From: Serratia plymuthica
GTDB taxonomy: Bacteria > Pseudomonadota > Gammaproteobacteria > Enterobacterales > Enterobacteriaceae
Direction of reading: 5' to 3'
Assembly: GCF_018336935.1 (NCBI RefSeq)
Contig: NZ_CP068771.1
Coordinates: 2,418,001 to 2,482,000, forward strand
DNA length: 64,000 bases
Numbering within the stretch: position 1 is the stretch's first letter; every line of letters begins with the position of its first letter. Below are positions 1-9,063 of this stretch, in pieces. The translations under genes and the position numbers were made by a program. Below the pieces are notes generated by a model. It searched no databases and was not told where the DNA came from. It saw only the letters and a program-made list of their open reading frames with translations.

Positions 1-36
1 CGAAGATGAGTGAACGCAGTCAAATCCACATCAGAT

Positions 37-522
37 TCAATTCCCAAGGGTGATTGTTACGCGTAGGCTTCCCGGTCGGTTAAGGGCCTCAAGGCCTGAA
101 GTGATTTTGCCTATTTTGATAACCCCTGCGGCTTCAGGTCCGCGGCCTCGGTAAAAAGCCATGTTCCCCCAGGGAGCATAGTAAGCAATGTCCCCGGTGG
201 CGCCGGCATCAGACTCGGGGGCCGCGTCTTGCGAAAGACGCTGTGGCAGCGCGCCGCTGATTTTCTCCGCATCACCGTAGTCTTTAAGCGTTAAGGTGAG
301 TGGCAGCAGTTTGACGAAGTCCCGCGCCGTCGGATTATCCTCAAGCGTCGCCGTCAGATGGGTGGAACCTATGGCTATCCGAATATCATGCATTTTTACC
401 TGCCGGGTTACGGTTTCTCTCTGGTTCTCAGCACTGGCCTGGGCTGCTTGTAATGTGCCGACTGTCGGCAGCATCAAGAGTAAAGCTGCATATTGGCTAA
501 CCCGCATAGAGGTCTTTCCCAT
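37..522 (-). CDS. secreted cyclophilin-like fold protein
   Basis: A small exported protein of 161 aa. The start at 522 is preferred over the ATG at 537 because AAAGGA lies 6 bases before it. The N-terminus (MGKTSMRVSQYAALLLML...) is a classical signal peptide with a likely cut near an AxA motif. The mature part (IRIAIGSTHLTATLEDNPTA, later GDIAYYAPWGNMAFYRG) matches the bacterial cyclophilin-like family, small beta-barrels related in fold to peptidyl-prolyl isomerases. Most members lack demonstrated isomerase activity. It lies 83 bp downstream of a secreted alpha/beta hydrolase on the same strand, and the two may be cotranscribed. The family call is by recognition; the substrate is unknown. 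Confidence 0.75.
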   Translation of the reverse strand: MGKTSMRVSQYAALLLMLPTVGTLQAAQASAENQRETVTRQVKMHDIRIAIGSTHLTATLEDNPTARDFVKLLPLTLTLKDYGDAEKISGALPQRLSQDAAPESDAGATGDIAYYAPWGNMAFYRGRGPEAAGVIKIGKITSGLEALNRPGSLRVTITLGN

Positions 523-605
523 GGCATGTCCTTTCATTACCCGTGAAATAAACTCAGGTTGAAGACCGCGCCAATGCGCGGCCCGAGGTTACGGAGACGA
601 AACGC

Positions 606-1634
606 TTACTTCAGATTGCTGTGGAAGAAAGAAGCCAGCTTGGCGAACGGGATCAGGTCGGTGCGGTCGTACAGATCCACATGGCCCGCGCCCGGCACGA
701 TGACCAGTTCTTTCGGTTGGCCGGCCAGTTTATAGGCCGCTTCGCTGAACTCACGCGAATGAGCTTCAGAACCCGTGATGAACAGCATCGGGCGAGGAGA
801 GATCGTCTCAATGTCGTTGAACGGGTAGAAGTTCAGGAACTTGACGACGCTGGTCAGCGTCGGATGGGTCGTCAGCGCCGGCGACGAACCTTTAGGGGTG
901 AATTCGCCACGCGGCGTGCGGTAGTAGTCATAGAACTCCCGCTGGATAGCCGGCGTGTCCGCTGTCAATTCATGCACGGTACCGCCGACGTATTCGGTTT
1001 TTCCGCCCGCGAACTCCACATCGCGCTGTTCGGATGCGGCGGCGATCATCTGCTTTCTCTGCTCCAGCGTTTGCGAATGTTTGATCCCATTGCGCATTGC
1101 CGCGCCCATATCATACATACTGACCGTAGCAACGGCTTTGATGCGCGAATCGATTTTCGCGGCGCTGATGACGAAGCTGCCGCTCCCGCAAATGCCCAGC
1201 ACGCCAATCTGCTCTTTGTCTACCCACGGCTGGGTTCTCAGATAGTCAACCGCTGCGCTGAATGCTTCCGCATAGAGGTCCGGTGCGACGGCATTACGAG
1301 GTTGCCCCTCACTCTCACCCCAGAAAGACTGATCGATAGCCAGGGTGACAAAACCTTGCTCAGCGAGCTTCTGCGCATAAAGGTTCGAACTCTGCTCTTT
1401 CACCGCCCCCATCGGATGGCCAATGACGATGGCAGGATAGCGGGTGCCCGGTTTCAGGTTTTCAGGCATGAACAGATTCCCTACAATCTTCATTTTGAAT
1501 TGATTGTTAAAGGTGATCTTTTGCGTCGTTACCTTATCGCTCCGGTAAAAATTATTTGCGCCGTTAGACATATCGGCTGCCATAGAGGTGAATGAACTGA
1601 CCAGCAGGGCCAGCGATAACGCTATTTTCTTCAT
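606..1634 (-). CDS. secreted alpha/beta hydrolase (dienelactone hydrolase-like)
   Basis: A 342-aa alpha/beta hydrolase with a signal peptide (MKKIALSLALLVSSFTSMAA), so probably periplasmic. The oxyanion-side motif IGHPMG is near residues 71-76. The nucleophile elbow reads LGICGSG, which puts Cys149 rather than Ser at the nucleophile position, as in dienelactone hydrolases. The C-terminal PGAGHVDLYD should supply the catalytic His. The family resembles YcjY-like hydrolases. It is divergent from a LysR gene 307 bp away, the usual arrangement of a LysR regulator and its target. The natural substrate cannot be told from sequence. Confidence 0.8.
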   Translation of the reverse strand: MKKIALSLALLVSSFTSMAADMSNGANNFYRSDKVTTQKITFNNQFKMKIVGNLFMPENLKPGTRYPAIVIGHPMGAVKEQSSNLYAQKLAEQGFVTLAIDQSFWGESEGQPRNAVAPDLYAEAFSAAVDYLRTQPWVDKEQIGVLGICGSGSFVISAAKIDSRIKAVATVSMYDMGAAMRNGIKHSQTLEQRKQMIAAASEQRDVEFAGGKTEYVGGTVHELTADTPAIQREFYDYYRTPRGEFTPKGSSPALTTHPTLTSVVKFLNFYPFNDIETISPRPMLFITGSEAHSREFSEAAYKLAGQPKELVIVPGAGHVDLYDRTDLIPFAKLASFFHSNLK

Positions 1635-1941
1635 CTGATTACTCTCGGTTGAAATAGTGAGGTTAATTTCTTCGGCGTTCGTATAAATAAATCGGCGAAT
1701 AACAACTCAAACCTGAACGCAGGTCATTTATTTAAACGACTCATTTCAAGTTTTATTTAAAGGGCCTGTCGACGCAGTCAATATAGCAACAATGATTAGC
1801 GCAATTAATGCCAAAAATCTTTACGCTTTTGTGAGAAAAATTCATCAATGGTTTTCTCTCAACCTGCATTTGGATAAGATAAGACACACTCAGGCACCGG
1901 CCCCCATCAACGCCTGGACCCAGCCCCAGAGGAGAAGCTAC
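1635..1941. promoter_or_regulatory. divergent promoter region, hydrolase / LysR
   Basis: This 307-bp AT-rich spacer separates the minus-strand hydrolase from the plus-strand LysR gene. It holds a short dyad, ACCTG-AACG-CAGGT, at 1711-1724, and AT-rich tracts around it. In-frame codons run back from the LysR gene to 1792, but the only good ribosome binding site is at 1930-1934, so I treat 1792-1941 as untranslated. No other gene is seen. Confidence 0.5.
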
Positions 1942-2832
1942 GTGGATGATCTAAAAGCGTTTCTGTGCATAGCCAGATTGCGGAGCTTTACCAAAGCGGC
2001 GGCGGAGATTGGCGTCACCCCTTCGGCCCTGAGCCACACGATTAAAACGCTGGAGGAAAAACTGGGGTATCGCTTGCTGACCCGAACCACCCGCAGCGTG
2101 GCCCCTACCGAAGAAGGCGAAATGTTGCTGCGCAGTCTGGGGCCCTTATTCGAGCAGATAAACGATGAGCTGGAAAAGTTGGGGGCGATGAGGAACACGC
2201 CGTCCGGGACGATTCGCCTGACAGGTTCCGATGATTCCGTTCAGTACCTGATTCGGCCTGTGCTGGCCGATTTTCTAAAAAAATATCCTGAGATTAATAT
2301 TGAAATCGGTATCGATTACGGCTTTACCAATATCGTCCAGGACCGCTTTGATGCGGGTATACGCTTGGGCGAGTCTATTGACAAGGACATGGTGGCGGTA
2401 CGGATCAGTCGGGACTGGCGATTGTGCGTGGTGGCGACGCCCACCTATTTCCAACAATATAGCGCCCCGGAAACCCCTAACGATCTTATCCGGCATAACT
2501 GCATTAATATCCGTCATTCAATCACCAGCGGTGTTTATGCCTGGGAGTTTGAAAAAGGCCAACATCAGTTTAGCGCAAAAGTGAAGGGGCAATTCACGGC
2601 AAACAGCACCCTGCATCAGTTAGACGCCGTGCTGGCGGGTATCGGCATTGCTTACCTGCCCGATTACCTGGTCGCCCCTTATCTCCAGAGCGGGAAACTG
2701 ACAGAAATCCTCTCTGAATGGTGCCCGTATTTTCAGGGGTATCACCTTTATTATCCTCATCGTCGCCACGGTTCACCGGCCTTTATGGCTCTGGTCGACA
2801 TCCTGAAGGAAAATTACCGCAAGACAGGTTAG
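1942..2832 (+). CDS. LysR-type transcriptional regulator
   Basis: A 296-aa LysR regulator. The N-terminal winged helix ([20 protein letters not shown], then [17 protein letters not shown]) is followed by a periplasmic-binding-type effector domain. I place the start at the GTG at 1942: AGGAG at 1930-1934 sits 7 bases upstream, and the protein then begins at the normal distance from the helix-turn-helix. A longer reading from 1792 adds 50 residues with no family counterpart. It is divergent from the secreted hydrolase and cyclophilin-like genes, its probable targets. Its effector is unknown. Confidence 0.85.
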   Translation: MDDLKAFLCIARLRSFTKAAAEIGVTPSALSHTIKTLEEKLGYRLLTRTTRSVAPTEEGEMLLRSLGPLFEQINDELEKLGAMRNTPSGTIRLTGSDDSVQYLIRPVLADFLKKYPEINIEIGIDYGFTNIVQDRFDAGIRLGESIDKDMVAVRISRDWRLCVVATPTYFQQYSAPETPNDLIRHNCINIRHSITSGVYAWEFEKGQHQFSAKVKGQFTANSTLHQLDAVLAGIGIAYLPDYLVAPYLQSGKLTEILSEWCPYFQGYHLYYPHRRHGSPAFMALVDILKENYRKTG

Positions 2833-2848
2833 CCGAGCTGAACGGGGC

Positions 2849-3481
2849 TTAAGCGGCGCCCTCGCCTTTTTTCAGTTCTTTCAGGTATTTGTAGACCGTC
2901 GCGCGCCCAAGGGATAACACGTTGGCGATATAATCGGCGGCGCTTTTGGCTTTGAAGGCGCCTTCATTGTAGAGATCGATCACCAGCTGCTTTTTTTGCT
3001 CACGGCTCAATGATGACAGCGAGGTGTTCTGAAGGCGGATCCACTCATGCAGGAAGGTATTAATCTTCTCTTGCCAGTCATCCTTGAACAGCTGCTGCGG
3101 CTGCGGTTGCAGACGAGTCACCGACAAGAACATGTCCAGCGCGTTTCTGGCGTCCTCGAACATGCCGGTGCTCAGGTTAACGCACAGCAGATAGCTCGGA
3201 TTACCCTGTTCATCGCGCGCGGGAATGCTCACCGAGCGCATTTTTTTGCCATCCCAGTTGAGCTTCTCGTAAGGGCCGGTGACCGGTGCGCCGCTGTTGA
3301 TATCAAAATCGTCCAGGCCGGCATCGTCGCCCGGTTTGCGCTTCGACAGGTTATTGGCGAGGTAGGCGACTTTGTTGGTCGACAGATCGTGTATCACCAC
3401 TTCCACATTCGGGAAAAACAGGGCTGCGATGCCGTCGGCGACCGACTGCAATAATTCAAGTTGGGACGTGGGTTTCAGCAC
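2849..3481 (-). CDS. DauR/YheO-type regulator (PAS-like + HTH)
   Basis: A 210-aa DNA-binding protein of the YheO/DauR family. The N-terminal half (LLQSVADGIAALFFPNVEVV, then NKVAYLANNLSKRKPGDD) is the PAS-like domain of this family. The C-terminus (ADYIANVLSLGRATVYKYLK) is the helix-turn-helix. DauR represses D-arginine use in Pseudomonas; the ligand of this protein is not evident. The start is GTG at 3481 with GGAG about 10 bases upstream. A 27-bp dyad lies just before the gene and may be its own operator. It points away from gdhA across 0.7 kb. Confidence 0.8.
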   Translation of the reverse strand: MLKPTSQLELLQSVADGIAALFFPNVEVVIHDLSTNKVAYLANNLSKRKPGDDAGLDDFDINSGAPVTGPYEKLNWDGKKMRSVSIPARDEQGNPSYLLCVNLSTGMFEDARNALDMFLSVTRLQPQPQQLFKDDWQEKINTFLHEWIRLQNTSLSSLSREQKKQLVIDLYNEGAFKAKSAADYIANVLSLGRATVYKYLKELKKGEGAA

Positions 3482-4174
3482 TCTGCCGTTTCTCCGTAGC
3501 GATAAGCATGATGATTTTGGCCGGTTTTCATCATTTGGTCAGCCGCTTAGCATACCTTACTTGCTGTGCAATGCCGAGCGGGAGAGCGGTCGCCCTGCCT
3601 GCGCTGGCTCCCCGATTTACCACAGCGTTGACCGCATATGTTGAGTCCGCAGCGGCAACATGCCACCAGCCCTTTTGTTAACGGAAAGTGAATGCCGCTA
3701 CGCATCATAAAACGAGGCTTCGAACTGCGCTGTAGCCCACATTTTGCGGCTTCGGTGTATTGATAGCACAAGATTTTCGATATATCAGTCAGTTGGCGTC
3801 GATTTCGTTTAATAAAGATACGATGCCAGGCCGTTTTAACATGGATTTTTCGTTGCCGTCAGGAAACGGCATTGTCAACCCGATGGTTAAATAAAATGAA
3901 ACTTTTTGATCACATTCAAGCTTCTGACAAATAGATAAAGGCAAAATTTATGCGCTTTTTGTGCATAAAGCATGAATGCCTCACGCAACCTCCTGACAAA
4001 AGTAATTAACTATTCATTTTTAGCCGTCAAAACCCGTTGGAAACCGGCCTGCAGCCCTGTCAGAGGGGGCTAACAACCGGCAGGTTTAATGGTAAATTTA
4101 GCGTCGCAAAAGTGTTATGCACTTAGTAATCCACGGTTAAACAAAATAAATACCTATTTTAAAAAAGGTTGGTT
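3482..4174. promoter_or_regulatory. non-coding region between dauR-like gene and gdhA
   Basis: About 690 bp without a convincing gene. A dyad with arms ATGATGA and TCATCAT lies at 3508-3534, 27 bp upstream of the DauR-like start. A second perfect dyad (TTTATGC, 9-bp spacer, GCATAAA) lies at 3947-3969, about 205 bp upstream of gdhA. Short open frames here lack coding character. The length suggests regulated, probably nitrogen-responsive, control of gdhA, but I see no clear sigma-54 or NtrC site. Confidence 0.4.
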
Positions 4175-5449
4175 ATGGAAAAGCTATCCTACGCTTCAGA
4201 AAGCAGCACAACGGCCTGGGCCACCTACTTGCAACAAATCGACCGCGTTGCACCTTACCTGGGTGACCTTTCTCGTTGGGTCGATACCCTGCGTCACCCC
4301 AAGCGTGCGCTGATTGTCGACATCCCATTGCAAATGGACGACGGCTCTATCCGCCACTTCGAAGGTTTCCGCGTTCAGCACAACCTGTCGCGCGGCCCGG
4401 GTAAAGGCGGCATCCGTTACCATCCGGATGTTGATCTCGATGAAGTCATGGCGTTGTCAGCATGGATGACCATCAAATGTGCGGCGGTCAACCTGCCGTA
4501 CGGCGGCGCCAAAGGCGGTATCCGCGTCGATCCTTTCAAACTGTCTGAAGGCGAGCTGGAGCGACTGACCCGCCGCTACACCAGCGAAATCGGTTTTATC
4601 ATCGGGCCGCAGAAAGATATTCCTGCACCGGACGTCGGTACCAACTCGAAAGTCATGGCCTGGATGATGGATACCTACTCCATGAACCACGGCACCACTA
4701 TCACCGGCGTGGTCACCGGCAAGCCGATTCACCTCGGCGGTTCTCTGGGCCGTGAAAAAGCCACCGGTCGCGGTGTGTTCGTCACCGGCAGCGAAGTGGC
4801 CAAGCGTCTTGGCGTTGAAATTGAAGGCGCTAAAGTCGCGGTACAGGGCTTTGGTAACGTAGGCAGCGAAGCCGCTCGTCTGTTCGTTGGCGTCGGTGCC
4901 CGTGTAGTGGTGATTCAGGACCACTCAGCCACCCTGTTCAACCCGGACGGCATCGATCTGGCCCCGCTGACCGAATGGCAGACCAAGAACAAGCAGATCG
5001 CGGGCTTCCCTGGCGCCAAAGAGATTGAAAGCGAAGCCTTCTGGTCGGTCGACATGGATATCCTGATCCCAGCGGCGCTGGAAGGCCAGATCACCCGCCA
5101 GCGCGCAGAAATCCTGAGCGCCAAGCTGGTACTGGAAGGCGCTAACGGCCCGACCTATCCAGACGCGGACGACGTGCTGCGCTCACGCAACATTACCGTA
5201 GTGCCTGACGTTATCTGTAACGCCGGCGGCGTGACCGTCAGTTACTTCGAATGGGTGCAGGATATGGCCAGCTACTTCTGGAGCGAGAGCGAAATCAACG
5301 AGCGTATGGACAAGATCATGACCGACGCTATGGTTCACGTCTGGAACAAAGCCGAAGAGAAAACGTGCAGCCTGCGTACAGCGGCTTATATCGTCGCCTG
5401 TGAGCGTATCCTGACCGCACGTAAAGAGCGTGGCATTTACCCAGGTTAA
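4175..5449 (+). CDS. gdhA: glutamate dehydrogenase, NAD(P)-dependent
   Basis: A 424-aa cytoplasmic enzyme of the Glu/Leu/Phe/Val dehydrogenase family, interconverting glutamate with 2-oxoglutarate plus ammonium. The catalytic lysine motif PYGGAKGGI places Lys113. [15 protein letters not shown] (substrate side) precedes it and the dinucleotide motif GFGNVGS follows near residue 215. The ATG at 4175 follows AAGG by 6 bases; a TTG two codons earlier is less likely. The roughly 420-residue length and sequence are closer to the Bacillus/archaeal-type enzyme than to the 447-aa NADP enzyme of E. coli, so the role could be catabolic. Cofactor preference is not decided by what I can see. Confidence 0.85.
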   Translation: MEKLSYASESSTTAWATYLQQIDRVAPYLGDLSRWVDTLRHPKRALIVDIPLQMDDGSIRHFEGFRVQHNLSRGPGKGGIRYHPDVDLDEVMALSAWMTIKCAAVNLPYGGAKGGIRVDPFKLSEGELERLTRRYTSEIGFIIGPQKDIPAPDVGTNSKVMAWMMDTYSMNHGTTITGVVTGKPIHLGGSLGREKATGRGVFVTGSEVAKRLGVEIEGAKVAVQGFGNVGSEAARLFVGVGARVVVIQDHSATLFNPDGIDLAPLTEWQTKNKQIAGFPGAKEIESEAFWSVDMDILIPAALEGQITRQRAEILSAKLVLEGANGPTYPDADDVLRSRNITVVPDVICNAGGVTVSYFEWVQDMASYFWSESEINERMDKIMTDAMVHVWNKAEEKTCSLRTAAYIVACERILTARKERGIYPG

Positions 5450-5461
5450 TACGTCGTACTG

Positions 5462-5484
5462 CCCGGCCTGCTTTGCGGGCCGGG
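5462..5484 (+). terminator. probable gdhA terminator
   Basis: The hairpin has arms CCCGGCC and GGCCGGG, begins 12 bases after the gdhA stop codon, and is followed by ATATTTCCCTT. The U-tract is weak, so this is a probable rather than certain intrinsic terminator. It separates gdhA from the convergent 1138-aa gene. Confidence 0.5.
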
Positions 5485-5633
5485 ATATTTCCCTTCCCCC
5501 GCCAGTCTTTCCAGTGCCGATCTTCGTTTCAGGCGAACAGCGTTTCTTCGACACAGATGCATTCGTGCCCTGCACGCGCCACCGACGACGCCAGCACAAC
5601 CGGGCAAAGCCGATTGCGCTGCGCCAGTTCGAT

Positions 5634-8600
5634 TCAATGTGAGGATTCGTTGATGCCACCGGCGATCACCGACATCCCGCCGTACCCGACCATCAGCGCG
5701 TATTGAATCACGCTTTCAATCAGTTTGGCGCGAGGATCCTTGGTCACGGCGATAGGAAACTCGAGTATACCGCCGAAATTAAAGGCAAAGTTTGCGATAG
5801 ACTCCGGGATCAATGATTTATAGCTGGTGTTCCACTTCTCATGATTTTCAACAATATTCATGATAACCGGCACATTCCAGACCAGATTGATCACCGACTC
5901 CACACCGGCAGATATCGTAGTGGCCAGATGTCCCGTCGGCAACGTCGCAAGCGGGATGTTAACGAATCCTTTGACAATACTTATCCCGGTCAGCGTATTG
6001 TTCATTTGTTGCCACCAGGTGGCGGTCAGCGCATTGATCAATGTCGCCAAATTGGGGGAAACATAAGACACATTGGCAATCGCCCCCACCAAAGCCAAGG
6101 TTTTTGGCCAACTATCCGCGAAACTGCCATCGCCTTCCTCAGTCACGCGTTGCAGTGAAAGGACTACCACCAGTCCTACGCTGCCTGCTAAGGCAAAGAA
6201 AGCGGAGACCAGACCAAACACCTTCAGACGTGCATCATCCAGTACCGGCGTTTCAGCAGTGCGATATCGGTTGGCACCGGGCAGCGAAGAGGACGCCAAC
6301 GTGAAGAACTGTTGGCGGACCTGCTCAAAATCTTCGGCCGCCAGTAATCCTTGAGTGAATGCATCCCCTTGCGGAAAGGGAGTGGCACCAAGGGCGATTT
6401 TACCGACCAGGGTGGCCGGGATGGCAGCGATAAAACAGAACAGGTCCAGGAAGGAAAGTTCGTCGCCGGTTAATTCTTTGTATAGCCAGGAAATCACGGG
6501 AATATCAAGAGGCGCGTCCAGTAAGCTCAGAAAACCCTCAGCCAATTGAACAAACACATCGATAGCAGCAAGCAGAATGTTCTCCGTGGTTTGCAGTAGG
6601 GTATCAACAATAATCGCGGTGAATTTTTGTATGATCTGAGTCACCGACAACGTATCAAACTGGCCGATAATATCCGTTTGGATCGCGTTATAGGCGCCGA
6701 CTAACGTGGCCTCTTCGCTATCAAGCAAGTTAAGCAGGTCTTGAAAAATCGCCTGATCCACCGAAGGGGAGCTGAATGTCGAACTCGCGCTCGACATATT
6801 GCCTTGATAATGGTGTAAACCGAGCTGAGCCGGCGCGCTGTTTTGCCCATCCAACGGCGGATTTACGGCGCTGGTGCCAGCCGGCGTTTGGTTAAACCCC
6901 GGAATATCCGCCCATCTATTGATATCGTTTTGCAACGCGAGAAAAACCGCAGACACTTCCGTCTTGAGGCCACTCAAGCTGTTTACGCTTTGCTTCACCC
7001 ATTGGGTAAACACATTTTTCATCACGCGATGGGTAATAAGGATATCTTTGAATTCGAAAAGGAACTCCAGGAACTGGATCAAGTCCGTAATGGCCGTTTT
7101 GATGGCGTTAAAGACCCAAACCGCAGCCTCCACCACTTTTTCAGCGGCGTCCAGTACCGCCGCATAGACCTTCCCGGCAATCCTGGCAATGAAGTTCCAC
7201 GTTTTGCTTGCGGCATCCTCAATGATTTGAATAACGGCTTCCACTCCCGACGCCAACCAACTGAAAAGGTCACCGATGTCGACCCACAGGGCATCTATTC
7301 CATCGACGCTCAATGTGGACGATGTAGGCGACATTTGTTGCGCCAATGCCATTTTCTGCAAAGCGGCAGTGCCCAATGTGCCGTAAACCTCGCCTAACTG
7401 ACTATTTGATGCGGCAACACTTTGCAGCTCCGCATTGGAGACGCCGGCCCCGATCAAGGGGCTGGACGAGCCGTCAGCATGGGTAATGGTGGCTTGCTTC
7501 AGGCTGTCGACGCTATTAAGTTGCGCGATTTTCCGCATCGGTTTGTCCATCGGGTCCACCAGCGTGGCTGGCCCATTGGCGGGTAATACGCTCAATCGGG
7601 TCCCGCTCAGGCCGTTTATCCATTCGATGACGGTTATACTGCCAAACTCATCGGTATTTATCTGAATGCCGGCGGCATCAATAATATAATACAAATGATT
7701 GATATAGACGCCGACTCTGGAACCGGCGCTGATGGAGACCCTCTCCCCTGCCAGCGGTTGGTTATTCTCATCGCTGACCTGGATCCGGGTGGTATAGGAG
7801 CTGTACTTTTGGGTATCTTTAATATCCGGCGAAGGCAGCGTAATACTCTGTGACGTCCACAGCGTATTGTCTGTCGATTTCACCCATTTATTCAACAGAT
7901 TGCCCGCTACCGTGAAGAAGGTGTTGCCGTCGTCCACCCGATTCAGATAAGGCGAGAACTGATCGACCGCAGTGACGATCGGCAATGGGTAGCTCCATGC
8001 TGAAGGCGATGCCAGCTCTTGACCCAGTGGGCAGCGAAGGTAAAAAATCTCGTCGTTGCCATTCAATCCCCAGACAACGGACATATTGTTGGACTGCGCA
8101 GCGTACATTTTTCTCACGCCGTTAAATAGGCTGCTTTGCGCCAGTAAAACACCCATGGCGCCATCCGTCTGATTATCACTCGCAAAGCAGTAAAGCCCAC
8201 CGTTGCTGCAAACATACAGATCGCTGGACATATTGGGTTTACGGCAGGAGGCAATGCTGTCGGCAATCAGGTTGCCGGGGAGCGATAAACGGGCCGAAAG
8301 CGCCGGTATATCAGGGTTGAACACATTGTACAGCGGCTGGAAAATCAACTGCGGGTTACCGTCGACCTGTCCGGCGGTATACAACCCATCGATTGTCGGT
8401 TGATGAGGGCTACCGGACAAATACTGGCGGCCCAAACAGCTGCTGTAGCTGCCGGCCTCCAAATCTATCGACACATCGTGCGGCATCCAGGCGGGCGTAC
8501 CCAAGGTGTTGATGTAATAGCGGGAAATCAGATGCTCAGCGCTGCTGGGATCCCTTAATATATCGACAACGATATATTGTTTGTTGTTAAGGGTCTCGCT

Positions 8601-9050
8601 CAGAAAAACGCCGGCAATGGTGATGTTCTTTGTCGGGTTATCAAACGGATACTGAACCCACACCGGTTTTTTTAACCAATCGGTATCGGCGTTGGAATTG
8701 CCCAGGCTCAGAAACAAATGATCGTTTACGCCGTCATTAAGCACCATCGCCAGGCCAACGGTGCCATCAACCACGCTTTGCCCCGCATCGAACATTTTAC
8801 AAACAATGTTACTCTGCCCGGGAAAACTCTGCGCAATCTGCCCGGCGCTGATATTGTTTTTTTCCCAACCGGTATCGTGTTTTATCGTCTCTTCGGTGGC
8901 GTAAAACGCGCCGTCCGAACCCACTGAAAACAACAGCGAGTTGCCACTGCGGGTTTGGAGAGCTTCAAACTGCTTCTCCGGCGACATCAGTAACGTCTGT
9001 TTGTAATTTTTCATCAACTCTACCGAGACTTCTACTTTTGGCGTAGTCAT
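5634..9050 (-). CDS. large propeller / helical-bundle protein of unknown function
   Basis: An 1138-aa protein with no signal peptide that I cannot assign to a characterised family. Residues about 15-410 are beta-rich with repeated short units (LLFSVGSDGAFYATEE, DLYVCSNGGLYCFASD, VVWGLNGNDEIFYLR), suggesting a beta-propeller. About 415-500 reads as an Ig-like insert (TRIQVSDENNQPLAGERVSI). The C-terminal 550 residues are helical and rich in long aliphatic stretches (VVEAAVWVFNAIKTAITDLI, VFGLVSAFFALAGSVGLVVV, DLFCFIAAIPATLVGKIALG), as in membrane-inserting or amphipathic bundles. It starts 13 bp after a P47/TULIP-like gene, with AAGG 8 bases upstream. The block is visibly more AT-rich than its neighbours, pointing to transfer. 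A toxin-like role is a hypothesis only. Confidence 0.7.
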   Translation of the reverse strand: MTTPKVEVSVELMKNYKQTLLMSPEKQFEALQTRSGNSLLFSVGSDGAFYATEETIKHDTGWEKNNISAGQIAQSFPGQSNIVCKMFDAGQSVVDGTVGLAMVLNDGVNDHLFLSLGNSNADTDWLKKPVWVQYPFDNPTKNITIAGVFLSETLNNKQYIVVDILRDPSSAEHLISRYYINTLGTPAWMPHDVSIDLEAGSYSSCLGRQYLSGSPHQPTIDGLYTAGQVDGNPQLIFQPLYNVFNPDIPALSARLSLPGNLIADSIASCRKPNMSSDLYVCSNGGLYCFASDNQTDGAMGVLLAQSSLFNGVRKMYAAQSNNMSVVWGLNGNDEIFYLRCPLGQELASPSAWSYPLPIVTAVDQFSPYLNRVDDGNTFFTVAGNLLNKWVKSTDNTLWTSQSITLPSPDIKDTQKYSSYTTRIQVSDENNQPLAGERVSISAGSRVGVYINHLYYIIDAAGIQINTDEFGSITVIEWINGLSGTRLSVLPANGPATLVDPMDKPMRKIAQLNSVDSLKQATITHADGSSSPLIGAGVSNAELQSVAASNSQLGEVYGTLGTAALQKMALAQQMSPTSSTLSVDGIDALWVDIGDLFSWLASGVEAVIQIIEDAASKTWNFIARIAGKVYAAVLDAAEKVVEAAVWVFNAIKTAITDLIQFLEFLFEFKDILITHRVMKNVFTQWVKQSVNSLSGLKTEVSAVFLALQNDINRWADIPGFNQTPAGTSAVNPPLDGQNSAPAQLGLHHYQGNMSSASSTFSSPSVDQAIFQDLLNLLDSEEATLVGAYNAIQTDIIGQFDTLSVTQIIQKFTAIIVDTLLQTTENILLAAIDVFVQLAEGFLSLLDAPLDIPVISWLYKELTGDELSFLDLFCFIAAIPATLVGKIALGATPFPQGDAFTQGLLAAEDFEQVRQQFFTLASSSLPGANRYRTAETPVLDDARLKVFGLVSAFFALAGSVGLVVVLSLQRVTEEGDGSFADSWPKTLALVGAIANVSYVSPNLATLINALTATWWQQMNNTLTGISIVKGFVNIPLATLPTGHLATTISAGVESVINLVWNVPVIMNIVENHEKWNTSYKSLIPESIANFAFNFGGILEFPIAVTKDPRAKLIESVIQYALMVGYGGMSVIAGGINESSH

Positions 9051-9063
9051 ATTATTTACCTTC

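Noticed and set aside
1792..1941. N-terminal extension of the LysR protein
   Set aside because: The 50 extra residues have no family counterpart, and the only good ribosome binding site precedes GTG 1942.
3547..3771. Minus-strand 74-codon ORF in the dauR-gdhA spacer
   Set aside because: Cys/Arg/Ser-rich, no ribosome binding site and no similarity recognised; likely chance.
3947..3969. Possible NtrC-like site upstream of gdhA
   Set aside because: The dyad TTTATGC/GCATAAA has the wrong spacing for NtrC halves, and no sigma-54 element was found downstream.
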